NCBI GenBank assembly: GCA_022843805.1
Contig: JALHMY010000086.1
Coordinates: 1 to 42,437, forward strand
From: Fuerstiella sp.
Lineage (GTDB): Bacteria > Planctomycetota > Planctomycetia > Planctomycetales > Planctomycetaceae
Reading direction: 5' to 3'
Length of the DNA: 42,437 bases
Position numbers and translations under genes: made by a program. Of the stretch, positions 34,498 through 42,319 are shown piece by piece. How positions within the stretch are numbered: the first letter of the stretch is position 1; every line of letters starts with the position of its first letter. A model generated the notes under the pieces. The model was not told the DNA's origin, ran no database searches, and saw only the letters and a list, made by a program, of their open reading frames with translations.

Positions 34498-34520
34498 CTG
34501 TCCTGCGTGACGATCAGGAG

Positions 34521-34569
34521 CCCCTGACACAACTCTGCGGGACGCGTCTCACGCAGGTTTTGTCAGGGG
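34521..34569 (+). terminator. Terminator-like hairpin after the OleC-like gene
   Basis: CCCCTGACA (34521-34529) pairs with TGTCAGGGG (34561-34569); inside it CTGCG (34535-34539) pairs with CGCAG (34552-34556). A T-rich but not pure tract (ttctgaattt) follows. The remaining gap to 34830 contains no gene that I can support. Confidence 0.5.
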
Positions 34570-34830
34570 TTCTGAATTTGTGAAAGCGTGTTGTGGGCAG
34601 ACGGAGCGTCTGACAACCGGTCGCTGGATGCATTGGCGCCACTTGAGTAATTGCGGGGTCTGATTCCCAAATCTGATTGCAGTACGGGATCAGCCTTTGT
34701 GGGCCGATTGAAAAGCTCCCGGGGATCTCTACGATGCGTTGACATGGTTCACGCGTAGCGGTCCGCTCGATCGCATTTTGCATCCGATGCCGTCAGTTCC
34801 GGCGAACAACCTGAACAGGAAGGAAGATCT

Positions 34831-35925
34831 GTGGCAAGTCTTGAAGACAAGTGTCGTGACCGAAAGGCGGAACTTGATCAGCAAACTCGTGAGATTGTGC
34901 AGTGGCACTTTGGTGATGACACCGGCTGCGAATTCTGGCTGGAAAAAAAGAAGACGTTTGACTTTGATCCTTTGAAAGACGTCAACTGTTTTGACGACCT
35001 GAAAAAGTTCCCGTTGTTTGAAGACGACTGGCTGAGGGGCGGTCCCATGCGTCGCTGGGTTCCGCAACCTTTGCAGAACAAGCCCATTTACGTTTTCGAG
35101 ACGGGCGGCACAACCGGAGTTCCCAAATCCCGAGTGGTAGTGGAAGACCACTGGATTGACTACGAACTCTTCAGCGAAACGCTCCCGGACGAATCTTTCC
35201 CGAAGGGTTCCAACTGGCTGATGCTGGGTCCTTCCGGTCCTCGACGTTTGCGCCTTGCGATTGAACATCTGGCCCAGCACCGCGGGGGCATTTGCTTCTG
35301 CGTGGACCTTGATCCCCGATGGGTTGTGAAGCTGCTGAAAAAAGGCAAGGTGGAAGAAGCCAAGGCATACAGCGCACACTGTATCGATCAGGCGATGACA
35401 ATTCTGTCGGCCAACAATGACATTAAATGCATGTTTACGACTCCGAAACTGCTGGAGGCACTTGCTCTGCGACTGATGGACGAGGGCAGCAGTGTTGAGG
35501 AATCCGGTATTAAGGGGATCTTTTGCGGCGGTACCGAGTTTACTCAGCAGTGGTTCCGTTTTGCCTGTGAAGAACTGCTTGGGCCCAACGTCTACATCAC
35601 GCCAACGTACGGCAATACTCTGATGGGACTTGCCTGTGGCAAGCCGTTTGATCCGGCTGACAATTACAAGATCACCTACTATGCACCGCAGCCCCGGGCT
35701 GTGGTCGAAGTTGTGGATTTTGAAGATCACAAGAAACTGGTCGGGTATGGTGAGACTGGTAGAGTTAAGCTGTATACGATGACGAAGGAACTGTTCGTAC
35801 CCGGATTCCTGGAACGCGATGAAGGCGAACGTGAGAAGCCACACGACAAGTATCCATGGGACGGAGTCAGCAGTGTGCGTCCGTACCATGTGTTTGCAAA
35901 AACGACCACAGTTGGCGTTTATTGA
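34831..35925 (+). CDS. PaaK/LuxE-like adenylate-forming protein without a C-terminal domain
   Basis: 364 aa. The phosphate-binding loop is YVFETGGTTGVPKSR (residues 87-101) and the aromatic/AMP motif is TPTYGNTLMG (258-266), where most family members have YG.TE. GYGETGRVKLYTMTKELFVPGFLERD marks the end of the large domain. The length is well short of phenylacetate-CoA ligase (about 430 aa), and the mobile C-terminal lid is missing or reduced, as in LuxE-type acyl-protein synthetases. GTG 34831 follows AGGAAGGAAG. The aldehyde dehydrogenase homologue follows 140 bp later, which suggests the enzyme activates a carboxylic acid that the partner then reduces. The substrate is unknown; signature and neighbour are seen, coupling is inferred. 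Confidence 0.7.
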   Translation: MASLEDKCRDRKAELDQQTREIVQWHFGDDTGCEFWLEKKKTFDFDPLKDVNCFDDLKKFPLFEDDWLRGGPMRRWVPQPLQNKPIYVFETGGTTGVPKSRVVVEDHWIDYELFSETLPDESFPKGSNWLMLGPSGPRRLRLAIEHLAQHRGGICFCVDLDPRWVVKLLKKGKVEEAKAYSAHCIDQAMTILSANNDIKCMFTTPKLLEALALRLMDEGSSVEESGIKGIFCGGTEFTQQWFRFACEELLGPNVYITPTYGNTLMGLACGKPFDPADNYKITYYAPQPRAVVEVVDFEDHKKLVGYGETGRVKLYTMTKELFVPGFLERDEGEREKPHDKYPWDGVSSVRPYHVFAKTTTVGVY

Positions 35926-35963
35926 CCGAACCGTGGGAAATCAGCGTTAAGAAACCTGGATAT

Positions 35964-35987
35964 AGCCGGGGATTCAACTCCCCGGCT
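35964..35987. terminator. Short GC-rich hairpin between the adenylating gene and the dehydrogenase gene
   Basis: AGCCGGGGA and TCCCCGGCT form a perfect 9-bp stem with a 6-nt loop. The tract after it is gtttccgctt, so it is a weak terminator or an RNA-processing or stability element inside the probable operon. Confidence 0.4.
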
Positions 35988-36065
35988 GTTTCCGCTTCTG
36001 TCAGCAGCACCGCAGGCAAAATACTGCAGTGTAAGTTTCATCAGCGTTTTTGAGATCTGAAAATC

Positions 36066-37502
36066 ATGATTGAAATTCCCGTAATTCGTTGGGGTAAGCC
36101 GTACGAGTCGCTTGAGAAGGCCGACGTTGTCCATTTTGAAACGGGCGAAGTCATGGCTCGGATGCATCAGGCCAATGGTGGCCTGGTTCAGATGGACATG
36201 CGCAAGGCCAGTAAGGCACGTGAGATTCTCAAACAGTTTTCCTGTGCCGATTTGATTAAGAAGTGTGAGAAGGCGGCAGATCTGTTTCTGAATGCCACGC
36301 TTCCAATTGGCAACGGTACGCAGACCCCCGAACAGTTCTGTGAGATCCAGTCCGCAACGACGGGTCTTCCCCTGAATATGGCTAGGGGCAACATGAGCAA
36401 GAACGCCTTTGTACTGAAGCACATGGGCGAGATTCTCGACGCGCTGACACGCGGACTGCCGCTTGAGATTCTGACTCGAGGTTACGGCATGGAATCTCGC
36501 GGAGTGATGGTCAGCTACCAGGCGTCTTCGCCGGTTCTGGGGCTGGTGCTTCCATCAAATTCCCCCGGAGTTCATACGTTGTGGCTTCCGGCAATTCCCC
36601 TGCAGATTGGCCTTGTACTGAAGCCTGGATCATCTGAACCCTGGACACCCTATCGAATGTATGAGGCGTTCGCGGCTGCAGGAGTGCCTCGGGAGGCATT
36701 TTCACTGTACCCCGGTCCTCATGATGTCGGGAATAAAGTACTTGAGACCAGCCAGCGTGCAATGATCTTTGGCGGAACTGCAACCGTTGAAAAATATGCA
36801 GGAGATCCCAGAGTTCAGGCACATGGTCCTGGGTTCAGCAAGATTTTGATCGGTGACGACATGGTCGACCGATGGGAAGAGTATCTGGATGTTCTTGTAA
36901 AGAGCGTCCTGATCAATGGCGGTCGCAGTTGCGTCAACTGTTCCGGAATCTGGGCCTCTCGCCATACAGAAGCCATCGCCGATGCGATCGCAAAGCAGCT
37001 TGGACCGATCACCGCAACCCCGACAACGGATCCCAACGCTGTTCTTGCAGCCTTCACGATGGCCGGAGCGGCAGAAGCAATGAACAGCCAGATTGAGGAG
37101 GGCGTGAAGTCCCCGGCAGTCACGGAAATGACGGCAAAATACCGAAATGGCGATCGCCTGATCCGTAAGGAACGCTGCGATTACCTTCGACCAACAGTGC
37201 TGCATGTGAGTGATCTGACGGATCCCATGGCCAATACGGAATACATGTTTCCGTTCGTCTCGGTTGTTGAATGTCCACAGAAGCAGATGATAGGTAAAAT
37301 CGGAACAACGCTGGTGGGAACCGCTATCACTGCTGATGAAGCGTGGATTTCTGAACTGGTGGATGCACGGAACATCGATCGTCTGAATGTTGGGCGGATT
37401 CCGACCTGTTCGTTGAACTGGCTGCAGCCGCATGAAGGCAATATTATCGACTTCCTGTTCCGAACACGTGCGTTTCAAAACAGCCTTCCTCCGGCTCATT
37501 GA
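36066..37502 (+). CDS. Aldehyde dehydrogenase family protein, acylating-like
   Basis: 478 aa. The Rossmann strand GLVLPSNSPGVHTLWLPAIPLQIGLVLKPGSSEPWTP and the FGGT turn (236-239) match the NAD-binding domain. The catalytic Cys lies in NGGRSCVNCSG (C289, with C292 close by). The usual Glu general-base motif (E-L-G-G) is replaced by AHGPGFSK, as in acylating enzymes that accept or release acyl thioesters rather than free acids. With the adenylate-forming gene just upstream, a two-protein acid-to-aldehyde reductase, similar in idea to LuxC/LuxE, is possible. The bestrophin gene starts 21 bp after the stop. ATG 36066 lacks a strong ribosome site, so coupling may matter. Confidence 0.78.
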   Translation: MIEIPVIRWGKPYESLEKADVVHFETGEVMARMHQANGGLVQMDMRKASKAREILKQFSCADLIKKCEKAADLFLNATLPIGNGTQTPEQFCEIQSATTGLPLNMARGNMSKNAFVLKHMGEILDALTRGLPLEILTRGYGMESRGVMVSYQASSPVLGLVLPSNSPGVHTLWLPAIPLQIGLVLKPGSSEPWTPYRMYEAFAAAGVPREAFSLYPGPHDVGNKVLETSQRAMIFGGTATVEKYAGDPRVQAHGPGFSKILIGDDMVDRWEEYLDVLVKSVLINGGRSCVNCSGIWASRHTEAIADAIAKQLGPITATPTTDPNAVLAAFTMAGAAEAMNSQIEEGVKSPAVTEMTAKYRNGDRLIRKERCDYLRPTVLHVSDLTDPMANTEYMFPFVSVVECPQKQMIGKIGTTLVGTAITADEAWISELVDARNIDRLNVGRIPTCSLNWLQPHEGNIIDFLFRTRAFQNSLPPAH

Positions 37503-37523
37503 TCGCCAGCCAGCCGATAGCTT

Positions 37524-38381
37524 ATGAAGAACAAGGAACTGATCACCTCGCTGTCACGCAATCAAACGCTGTGGCGAGTCGTCGTTTATTCGCTGTGTGT
37601 ATCGGGTTATTCGCTGGTGGCGGTCCTGATCGAAACGCAGACGCGTTATTCTGAGTTCACTAACCTGCCGGCCGACATTCATGCAGCTCTGACACTGGTA
37701 CTTGGCTGGCTTCTGGTCTTCAGAACGAATACGTCTTATGCTCGCTGGTGGGAAGCCAGAACACTTTGGGGTAGTCTGGTCAATACAAGTCGCGGACTGG
37801 CCGTGAAGCTGGTCGACATGGTTCATATAAATGAATCAGAACTGCTTCTGACTCGCAATGTGATCACGGGATATGCGTGGAGCCTTAAGGATCATCTGCG
37901 CGAAGGGGCCAGTCTGGAGCGGCTTCCGGGAATTGAGCAGAATGAAGAGCGTCCGGTACATGTTCCTTCGTGGCTTGTGTCAAAACTCTACAGGCAATTC
38001 CGTGAATGGAAGCTGCGTGGAATCATTGATGGCGATGAACTGCGCGTGATTGATGAGGAAGCCCGCCGGTTTCTGGATATCTGTGGTGGCTGCGAACGAA
38101 TTCGAAATACCCGACTGGCTCGTTCGTATCGGTTGTTTGCCAGGCAATGCGTGTTCCTCTACCTCATCACATTACCATGGGGAATTGTTCAGTCTTTTGG
38201 CTGGTGGACCGTTCCGATGACTGCCATTCTGAGCTACTTCATGCTGGGACTGGAAACTGTTGCGGAACATGTCGAGGAACCATTTGGCCACGACGAAGAC
38301 GATCTGGATCTGGACGAGCTGTGCAGGGTGATCGAACGAACCGTCAATGACATTTTCGCTCACAAGGTTCCTTCATCCTGA
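37524..38381 (+). CDS. Bestrophin-family anion channel-like membrane protein
   Basis: 285 aa. Bestrophin/UPF0187 marks are VLGWLLVFRTNTSYARWWEARTLWGSLVNTSRGLA, the four-helix region, and YRLFARQCVFLYLITLPWGIVQSFGWWTVPMTAILSYFMLGLETVAEHVEEPFG. The last part, FGHDEDDLDLDELCRVIERTVNDI, is the acidic calcium-clasp-type segment of the family. Bacterial members form pentameric ion channels. It lies 21 bp after the aldehyde dehydrogenase gene and is probably co-transcribed; a direct functional link is not evident. Confidence 0.88.
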   Translation: MKNKELITSLSRNQTLWRVVVYSLCVSGYSLVAVLIETQTRYSEFTNLPADIHAALTLVLGWLLVFRTNTSYARWWEARTLWGSLVNTSRGLAVKLVDMVHINESELLLTRNVITGYAWSLKDHLREGASLERLPGIEQNEERPVHVPSWLVSKLYRQFREWKLRGIIDGDELRVIDEEARRFLDICGGCERIRNTRLARSYRLFARQCVFLYLITLPWGIVQSFGWWTVPMTAILSYFMLGLETVAEHVEEPFGHDEDDLDLDELCRVIERTVNDIFAHKVPSS

Positions 38382-38462
38382 ACCATCAGCAATATTCGCA
38401 TGCGATTTGCGGCGAAATGCAGTTTCCTGTTGTCAGAAGTCCGAAAAACGGGGAGGCCGAAT

Positions 38463-39146
38463 TTGTCGCGTACTGATAACGTTGTACTGGCGATCACAGG
38501 GGCGAGTGGCTCAGCGTATGCTGTTCGGCTTGCGCAGGTACTTTTGGTTGCAGGCCTGCGACTACACCTGATCATGAGTTCGGCGGCGAGACAGGTGCTG
38601 GCTCGGGAACTGGAAACAACTGCCCCTCTGGCTTCGGATACAGAGTCTGACTGGCTGACGTTTTTCTTCGACTCACTGAGTCAGGGGCCTGCTGCCGACT
38701 GGGGATTTCGAAGTATTGAGGATCCTGAAGGTGTTCCAGGCAGTCTGATGATTCACGGAACGTCCGACTACTCGGCGGGAATCGCGAGTGGGTCGTTTCG
38801 GACTCGAGGCATGATTATCTGCCCCTGTTCAATGGGGACTCTCTCGTCCATTGCGTGTGGAGCCTCCACCAATCTGATTCAACGGGCGGCAGATGTCCAT
38901 CTGAAGGAACGCCGACCGTTAATTCTGGTGCCCCGGGAAACTCCTTTGGGACTCATCGCACTCGAGAATATGGTTCGGCTGACACATGCGGGAGCCACAA
39001 TCCTTCCGTCGATGCCTGGTTTTTACCATCAGCCGACGGCGATCAGTGATCTGGTGGATTTCGTGGTTGCAAGAATTTGTGATCATCTGGATATCTCGCA
39101 TTCGCTGATTCAGCGATGGGGTGAGTCGGATGCCAAATCCGGCTGA
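38463..39146 (+). CDS. ubiX: UbiX-family flavin prenyltransferase
   Basis: 227 aa from TTG 38463, chosen because GGGAGG (38451-38456) is 6 nt upstream and the protein then opens with the family start NVVLAITGASGSAYAVRLAQ. An ATG at 38400 would add 21 residues without a ribosome site. Other signatures are MIICPCSMGTLSSIACGASTNLIQRAADVHLKERRPLILVPRETPLG and MLRL-type region NMVRLTHAGATILPSMPGFYHQP. UbiX joins a dimethylallyl group to FMN to make the prenyl-FMN cofactor of UbiD-type decarboxylases. No ubiD gene is in the window. It follows the bestrophin gene by about 80 bp, and the TIM-barrel gene begins 113 bp after it. Confidence 0.9.
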   Translation: MSRTDNVVLAITGASGSAYAVRLAQVLLVAGLRLHLIMSSAARQVLARELETTAPLASDTESDWLTFFFDSLSQGPAADWGFRSIEDPEGVPGSLMIHGTSDYSAGIASGSFRTRGMIICPCSMGTLSSIACGASTNLIQRAADVHLKERRPLILVPRETPLGLIALENMVRLTHAGATILPSMPGFYHQPTAISDLVDFVVARICDHLDISHSLIQRWGESDAKSG

Positions 39147-39259
39147 AGCATCGACAACGCGAGCTCGATAGAGAATAATTCGTGGCGTTCGGGTGAGCAC
39201 GTATGCAGTACGGGATTTCGGGCCGGGGGCCGTAAAAAAGAACAGACGGAGAAATCGCG

Positions 39260-40249
39260 ATGAGCACAATGGCGATGAATCGACGAACTCTGTTGCAGTC
39301 CGCTGTGAAGAGTGCAGTGGCTGGAGCGGTGGCGGGCGTAGTCACGAGTGATGTTTCGATGGCCGCGGGTCAGGCGACGGGTGTCGACAATGTGGCCGAG
39401 GAATCAAAGCCATTTCAGCTGAAGTACATCGTTGGCTCCTGTATGTATGGTTACATGTATCTGGGCGAGATCCTGCCGGAAGTGAAGCGTTGTGGTGCTG
39501 AGGCGATTGATATCTGGCCGAAGAAACATGGCAACCAGCGTGAACAATGGCAGGATATGGGCGATGAGTTGTTTGCCCAAATGCTGCAGCGCCACGATGT
39601 GAAACTTGGCTGTATCACTCAGTACAAGGCCGGTCCTTTTGGGCTGCGTGATGAAATGCGAATTGCTCAGAAGTTTGGCTGTTCGACGATTGTAACCGGG
39701 GGTGAAGGTCCCAAAGGGCTTTCGGGAAGCGAATTGAAGGCGGCGGTGGGCGGGTTCATTGAGAAAATGAAACCTCATCTGGCCGTTGCAGAAGAAACCG
39801 GCGTCACCATCGCGATTGAAAACCATGCCAGCAATTTGTTTGAAACGGCTGATTCACTTCGTTATCTGGCCGAGCTGACTCCATCCAGACATCTCGCTGT
39901 CGCACTTGCACCTTATCATCTTCCTCAGGATGCCGGTCAGCTGGCGCAGCTGATTCGCGATCTTGGCTCGGCTCTTGCGATGTTTTACGCATGGCAGCAT
40001 GGCGATGGCTGCATGACAAAACTGCCGAAGGAGCAGGAGCTGCTTCAGTTACCCGGACGCGGTCCTTTGGATTTCGGACCATTGCTTCAGGCTCTCCAGG
40101 AGATCAGGTATTCCGGATGGACCGAGATTTTCATGCATCCGGTGCCGCGAGGAATTCCCATTATGGAAACTGCTGAAGAAGTCACTGCAGAAGTTCAGCG
40201 ATCGCGTCAGTATTTGTCAGATCTGCAGGCCCGTATTCCTCTCAAATGA
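39260..40249 (+). CDS. Tat-exported sugar phosphate isomerase/epimerase-like TIM barrel
   Basis: 329 aa with a Tat signal (NRRTLLQSAVKSAVAGAVAG). The AP_endonuc_2 (xylose isomerase-like) barrel follows: YIVGSCMYGYMYLGEILPEVKRCGAEAIDIWP, VKLGCITQYK, GCSTIVTGGEGP, VTIAIENHASNLFET (metal-ligand Glu), LAVALAPYHLPQD, and late GRGPLDFGPLLQALQEIRYSGWTEIFMHP. Exported members are abundant in planctomycetes and are thought to act on sugars or their keto derivatives. GGAG lies 8 nt before ATG 39260. The DJ-1/PfpI gene starts 10 bp downstream, so the two are one unit. Confidence 0.82.
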   Translation: MSTMAMNRRTLLQSAVKSAVAGAVAGVVTSDVSMAAGQATGVDNVAEESKPFQLKYIVGSCMYGYMYLGEILPEVKRCGAEAIDIWPKKHGNQREQWQDMGDELFAQMLQRHDVKLGCITQYKAGPFGLRDEMRIAQKFGCSTIVTGGEGPKGLSGSELKAAVGGFIEKMKPHLAVAEETGVTIAIENHASNLFETADSLRYLAELTPSRHLAVALAPYHLPQDAGQLAQLIRDLGSALAMFYAWQHGDGCMTKLPKEQELLQLPGRGPLDFGPLLQALQEIRYSGWTEIFMHPVPRGIPIMETAEEVTAEVQRSRQYLSDLQARIPLK

Positions 40250-40259
40250 ATGAAGTCCC

Positions 40260-40832
40260 GTGGAAAAAGTTTTGATTATCATCGGCGACGCCACCGAAAC
40301 GCTCGACACCATGTATCCCTACTATCGACTCATTGAAGCCGGATTTCAGCCTGTTGTGGCCGCTCCGGAAAAGCGTCGATACCAGATGGTACTGCACGAA
40401 GTTAAACCCGGCTGGACGATTACAAAGGAGTGGGAAGGCTACACGCTGGATGCCGACGTTGCCTTTGCAGAAATTCGAGAGCAGGAATATGCCGGGATTC
40501 TGTTCAGTGGTGGCCGGGCACCCGAATACATTCGGTATGATCAGAACCTCGTGCGAGTCACGAAGCATTTCTTTGCAACGGGCAAGCCGATCGCCAGTGT
40601 CTGTCATGGTGTGGAAATTCCGGCTTATGCGGACTGCGTGAGGGGGCGTCGAATGGCAACAGTTCCAAAATGCCGTTTCGATCTGGAGGTTTGTGGCGGG
40701 ATTTTTGTCAACGAACCATGTGTCATTGATGGTAATCTGGTCAGCGGCCGCACCTTTCACGACAATGGCCATTATGTGGGACCATGGATTCGACTGCTCG
40801 AACAGACCCGAAACTCCAGCCAGTTAGACTGA
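40260..40832 (+). CDS. DJ-1/PfpI family protein
   Basis: 190 aa. Signs are KVLIIIGDATETLDTMYPYYRLIEAGFQPVVAAP, EYAGILFSGGRAPEYIR and the nucleophile elbow IASVCHGVEIPAYADCVRGRRMAT, where the Cys of VCHG is the reactive residue and the preceding Glu/Arg-rich turn fits the family. Members include proteases, deglycases and chaperones; the reaction here is not determined. It is a cytoplasmic, signal-free protein. GTG 40260 follows the previous stop by 10 nt without a strong ribosome site, which suggests translational coupling to the TIM-barrel gene. Confidence 0.85.
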   Translation: MEKVLIIIGDATETLDTMYPYYRLIEAGFQPVVAAPEKRRYQMVLHEVKPGWTITKEWEGYTLDADVAFAEIREQEYAGILFSGGRAPEYIRYDQNLVRVTKHFFATGKPIASVCHGVEIPAYADCVRGRRMATVPKCRFDLEVCGGIFVNEPCVIDGNLVSGRTFHDNGHYVGPWIRLLEQTRNSSQLD

Positions 40833-40893
40833 AGAAACGCGTGGGAAATATCCGAAGCATGGTAAACAAGCGGATTTTTCCCGAACCAGACGG

Positions 40894-40922
40894 TTGCCGA
40901 AACGGTCCGTTTACTGTAAAAT
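40894..40922 (+). promoter_or_regulatory. Candidate sigma70-type promoter of tRNA-Leu
   Basis: TTGCCG (40894-40899) and TAAAAT (40917-40922) are 17 bp apart. The expected start near 40929 is 17 bp before the tRNA, a normal distance. Confidence 0.6.
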
Positions 40923-40945
40923 CCGTGCAGGTAATCGTTTCTGTC

Positions 40946-41029
40946 GCGCAAGTGGCGAAATCGGCAGACGCGCTAGCTTCAGGAGCTAGTGGGGTAACAC
41001 CCATGGAGGTTCAAGTCCTCTCTTGCGCA
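40946..41029 (+). tRNA. tRNA-Leu (anticodon CAG)
   Basis: The acceptor GCGCAAG (40946-40952) pairs with CTTGCGC (41022-41028), discriminator A at 41029. The anticodon arm CTAGC-TTCAGGA-GCTAG gives CAG. A long variable arm (TGGGGTAACACCCA) marks the type II tRNA, and the T arm is GAGG-TTCAAGT-CCTC. CCA is not encoded directly after the discriminator (TCCA follows). Confidence 0.95.
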
Positions 41030-41033
41030 TCCA

Positions 41034-41101
41034 GCAGGGCGGTAAATCCGGGGATTTCTGAGATCTTACGATCTGTGAAGTCTCCGGGTTTACCGCCCTG
41101 C
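41034..41101 (+). terminator. Long branched hairpin downstream of tRNA-Leu
   Basis: GCAGGGCGGTAAATCCGGGG plus A (41034-41054) pairs with 41081-41101 along 21 bp using two G-U wobbles. Inside it AGATC-ttac-GATCT forms a second small hairpin. A T-containing tract (tttcgtttg) follows. It probably ends the tRNA transcript and separates it from the response regulator. Confidence 0.7.
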
Positions 41102-41199
41102 TTTCGTTTGCGCCGTCTCCCCTTCCCAGTTGTTCTAAGCCGCTGCAGACGACTTCGGCCGGTCGCTGTGTCCGATACAAATCTCCAGGAGATTCACTC

Positions 41200-41880
41200 G
41201 TGAAAGTCCTGATTGCCGAAGATGATCGCTTCACTCGCGAAGGACTCGCGGAGGTTCTGGAAACAGAAGGATATCAGGTGATCTCCGCAATGGATGGGGC
41301 GGAAGCCATCCGCCTGTTTCAGGTTCATTCTCCCGACTTTGTCTGCCTGGACATTATGATGCCGGCCCGAAGTGGCTACGAAGTTTGCCGGACAATTCGA
41401 GCGGCATCGCCCGATGTCCCCATCATCTTTGTCAGCGCCAAAGCTGAGGAAATTGATCGTCTCGTGGGCTTCGACCTGGGAGCTGACGACTTTATCATCA
41501 AACCGTTCAGCGTTCGGGAAGTTGTCGCTCGAGTGCGTGCAGTCGCTCGCCGCTGCTGTTCAAAACGAGAAGCCACCCCGGCAAATTTCTGGCTCGATGA
41601 TTTGATGGTCATCCCAGCCGAACTGCGAGGAAAACGGGGCGAACAGATCATTGAACTGAGCCCGAGGGATGTCAAAATCCTGCAGCTATTCCACGACAAC
41701 AAAGGCAAGGTTCTTGATCGCCATGTGATGTTTGTTCATGCATGGGGCGATGCCTACTTTCCCAACAGCCGTACACTCGATCAGCATATTTCTCAGCTGC
41801 GCAAGCGAATCGAAAAAGATCCGCAGAATCCCGCGATTATTCGCACAGTTCATGGGGCCGGCTATCGCTACGGCGGCTGA
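41200..41880 (+). CDS. OmpR/PhoB-type response regulator
   Basis: 226 aa. The receiver domain has the acidic cluster EDD (residues 7-9), phospho-acceptor D51 in VCLDIMMPARSG, the conserved Ser of IIFVSAK and Lys of FIIKPFS. The C-terminal winged helix is seen in ELSPRDVKILQLFHDNKGKVLDRHVMFVHAWGDAYFPNSRTLDQHISQLRKRIEKDP and VHGAGYRYGG. The start is GTG 41200 with AGGAG about 10 nt upstream. No histidine kinase lies next to it, so it is an orphan in this window; the kinase may be elsewhere. Confidence 0.94.
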   Translation: MKVLIAEDDRFTREGLAEVLETEGYQVISAMDGAEAIRLFQVHSPDFVCLDIMMPARSGYEVCRTIRAASPDVPIIFVSAKAEEIDRLVGFDLGADDFIIKPFSVREVVARVRAVARRCCSKREATPANFWLDDLMVIPAELRGKRGEQIIELSPRDVKILQLFHDNKGKVLDRHVMFVHAWGDAYFPNSRTLDQHISQLRKRIEKDPQNPAIIRTVHGAGYRYGG

Positions 41881-41904
41881 CTTCCGAAACACACAAAATC
41901 TGCC

Positions 41905-42319
41905 TCTTCTCCCAGCAAAGCTGGGGGAAGAGGTTCTAAAAACCTCCTCTCCCAGCAAAGCTGGGGGAGGTCGATCGAGCGACAGCAAGATCGGGAAGGA
42001 GCCGGTGAACAGCGGGACGCGGGTGTTGTTGTTGCGGCGTTGAGTGCAACCCGCGGCGAGCCCTCCCCCGGCCTTCGGCCGACCCCTCCCACTCCGCTTC
42101 GCTGCGCGGGAGGGGAGGGTTTTAAACCCTCCTCTCCCGGCGAAGCCGGGGGAGGTCGATCGAGCGTCAGCAAGATCGGGAGGGGGCTGGTGAACGGCGG
42201 GACGCGGGTGTTGTTGGGACAGCGTTGAGTGCAATACGCGGCGGGCCCTCCCCCGGCCTTCGGCCGACCCCTCCCACTCCGCTTCGCTGCGCGGGAGGGG
42301 ATGGTTTTAAACCCTCCTC
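41905..42319. repeat. Tandem GC-rich palindromic repeat array
   Basis: At least two units with a period of about 185 bp. Each carries CTCCCAGC-aaa-GCTGGGGGAG or CTCCCGGC-gaa-GCCGGGGGAG hairpins, the ggtgttgttg...cgttgagtgca phrase, the CGGCC/GGCCG hairpin and a CCCCTCCC/GGGAGGGG stem. The second unit matches the left edge of the window (1-122). The array is broken off after ccctcctc by an IS256-family end at 42320. Frames here are artefacts of the repeat. Confidence 0.9.

Noticed and set aside
34729..35889. 386-aa minus-strand frame antisense to the adenylate-forming gene
   Set aside because: The plus frame has family motifs, a GTG with a strong ribosome site and a normal neighbour; the minus frame has none.
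41686..42234. 182-aa minus-strand protein at the end of the window
   Set aside because: It is Pro/Arg/Gly-rich, built from the tandem repeat and partly antisense to the response regulator.
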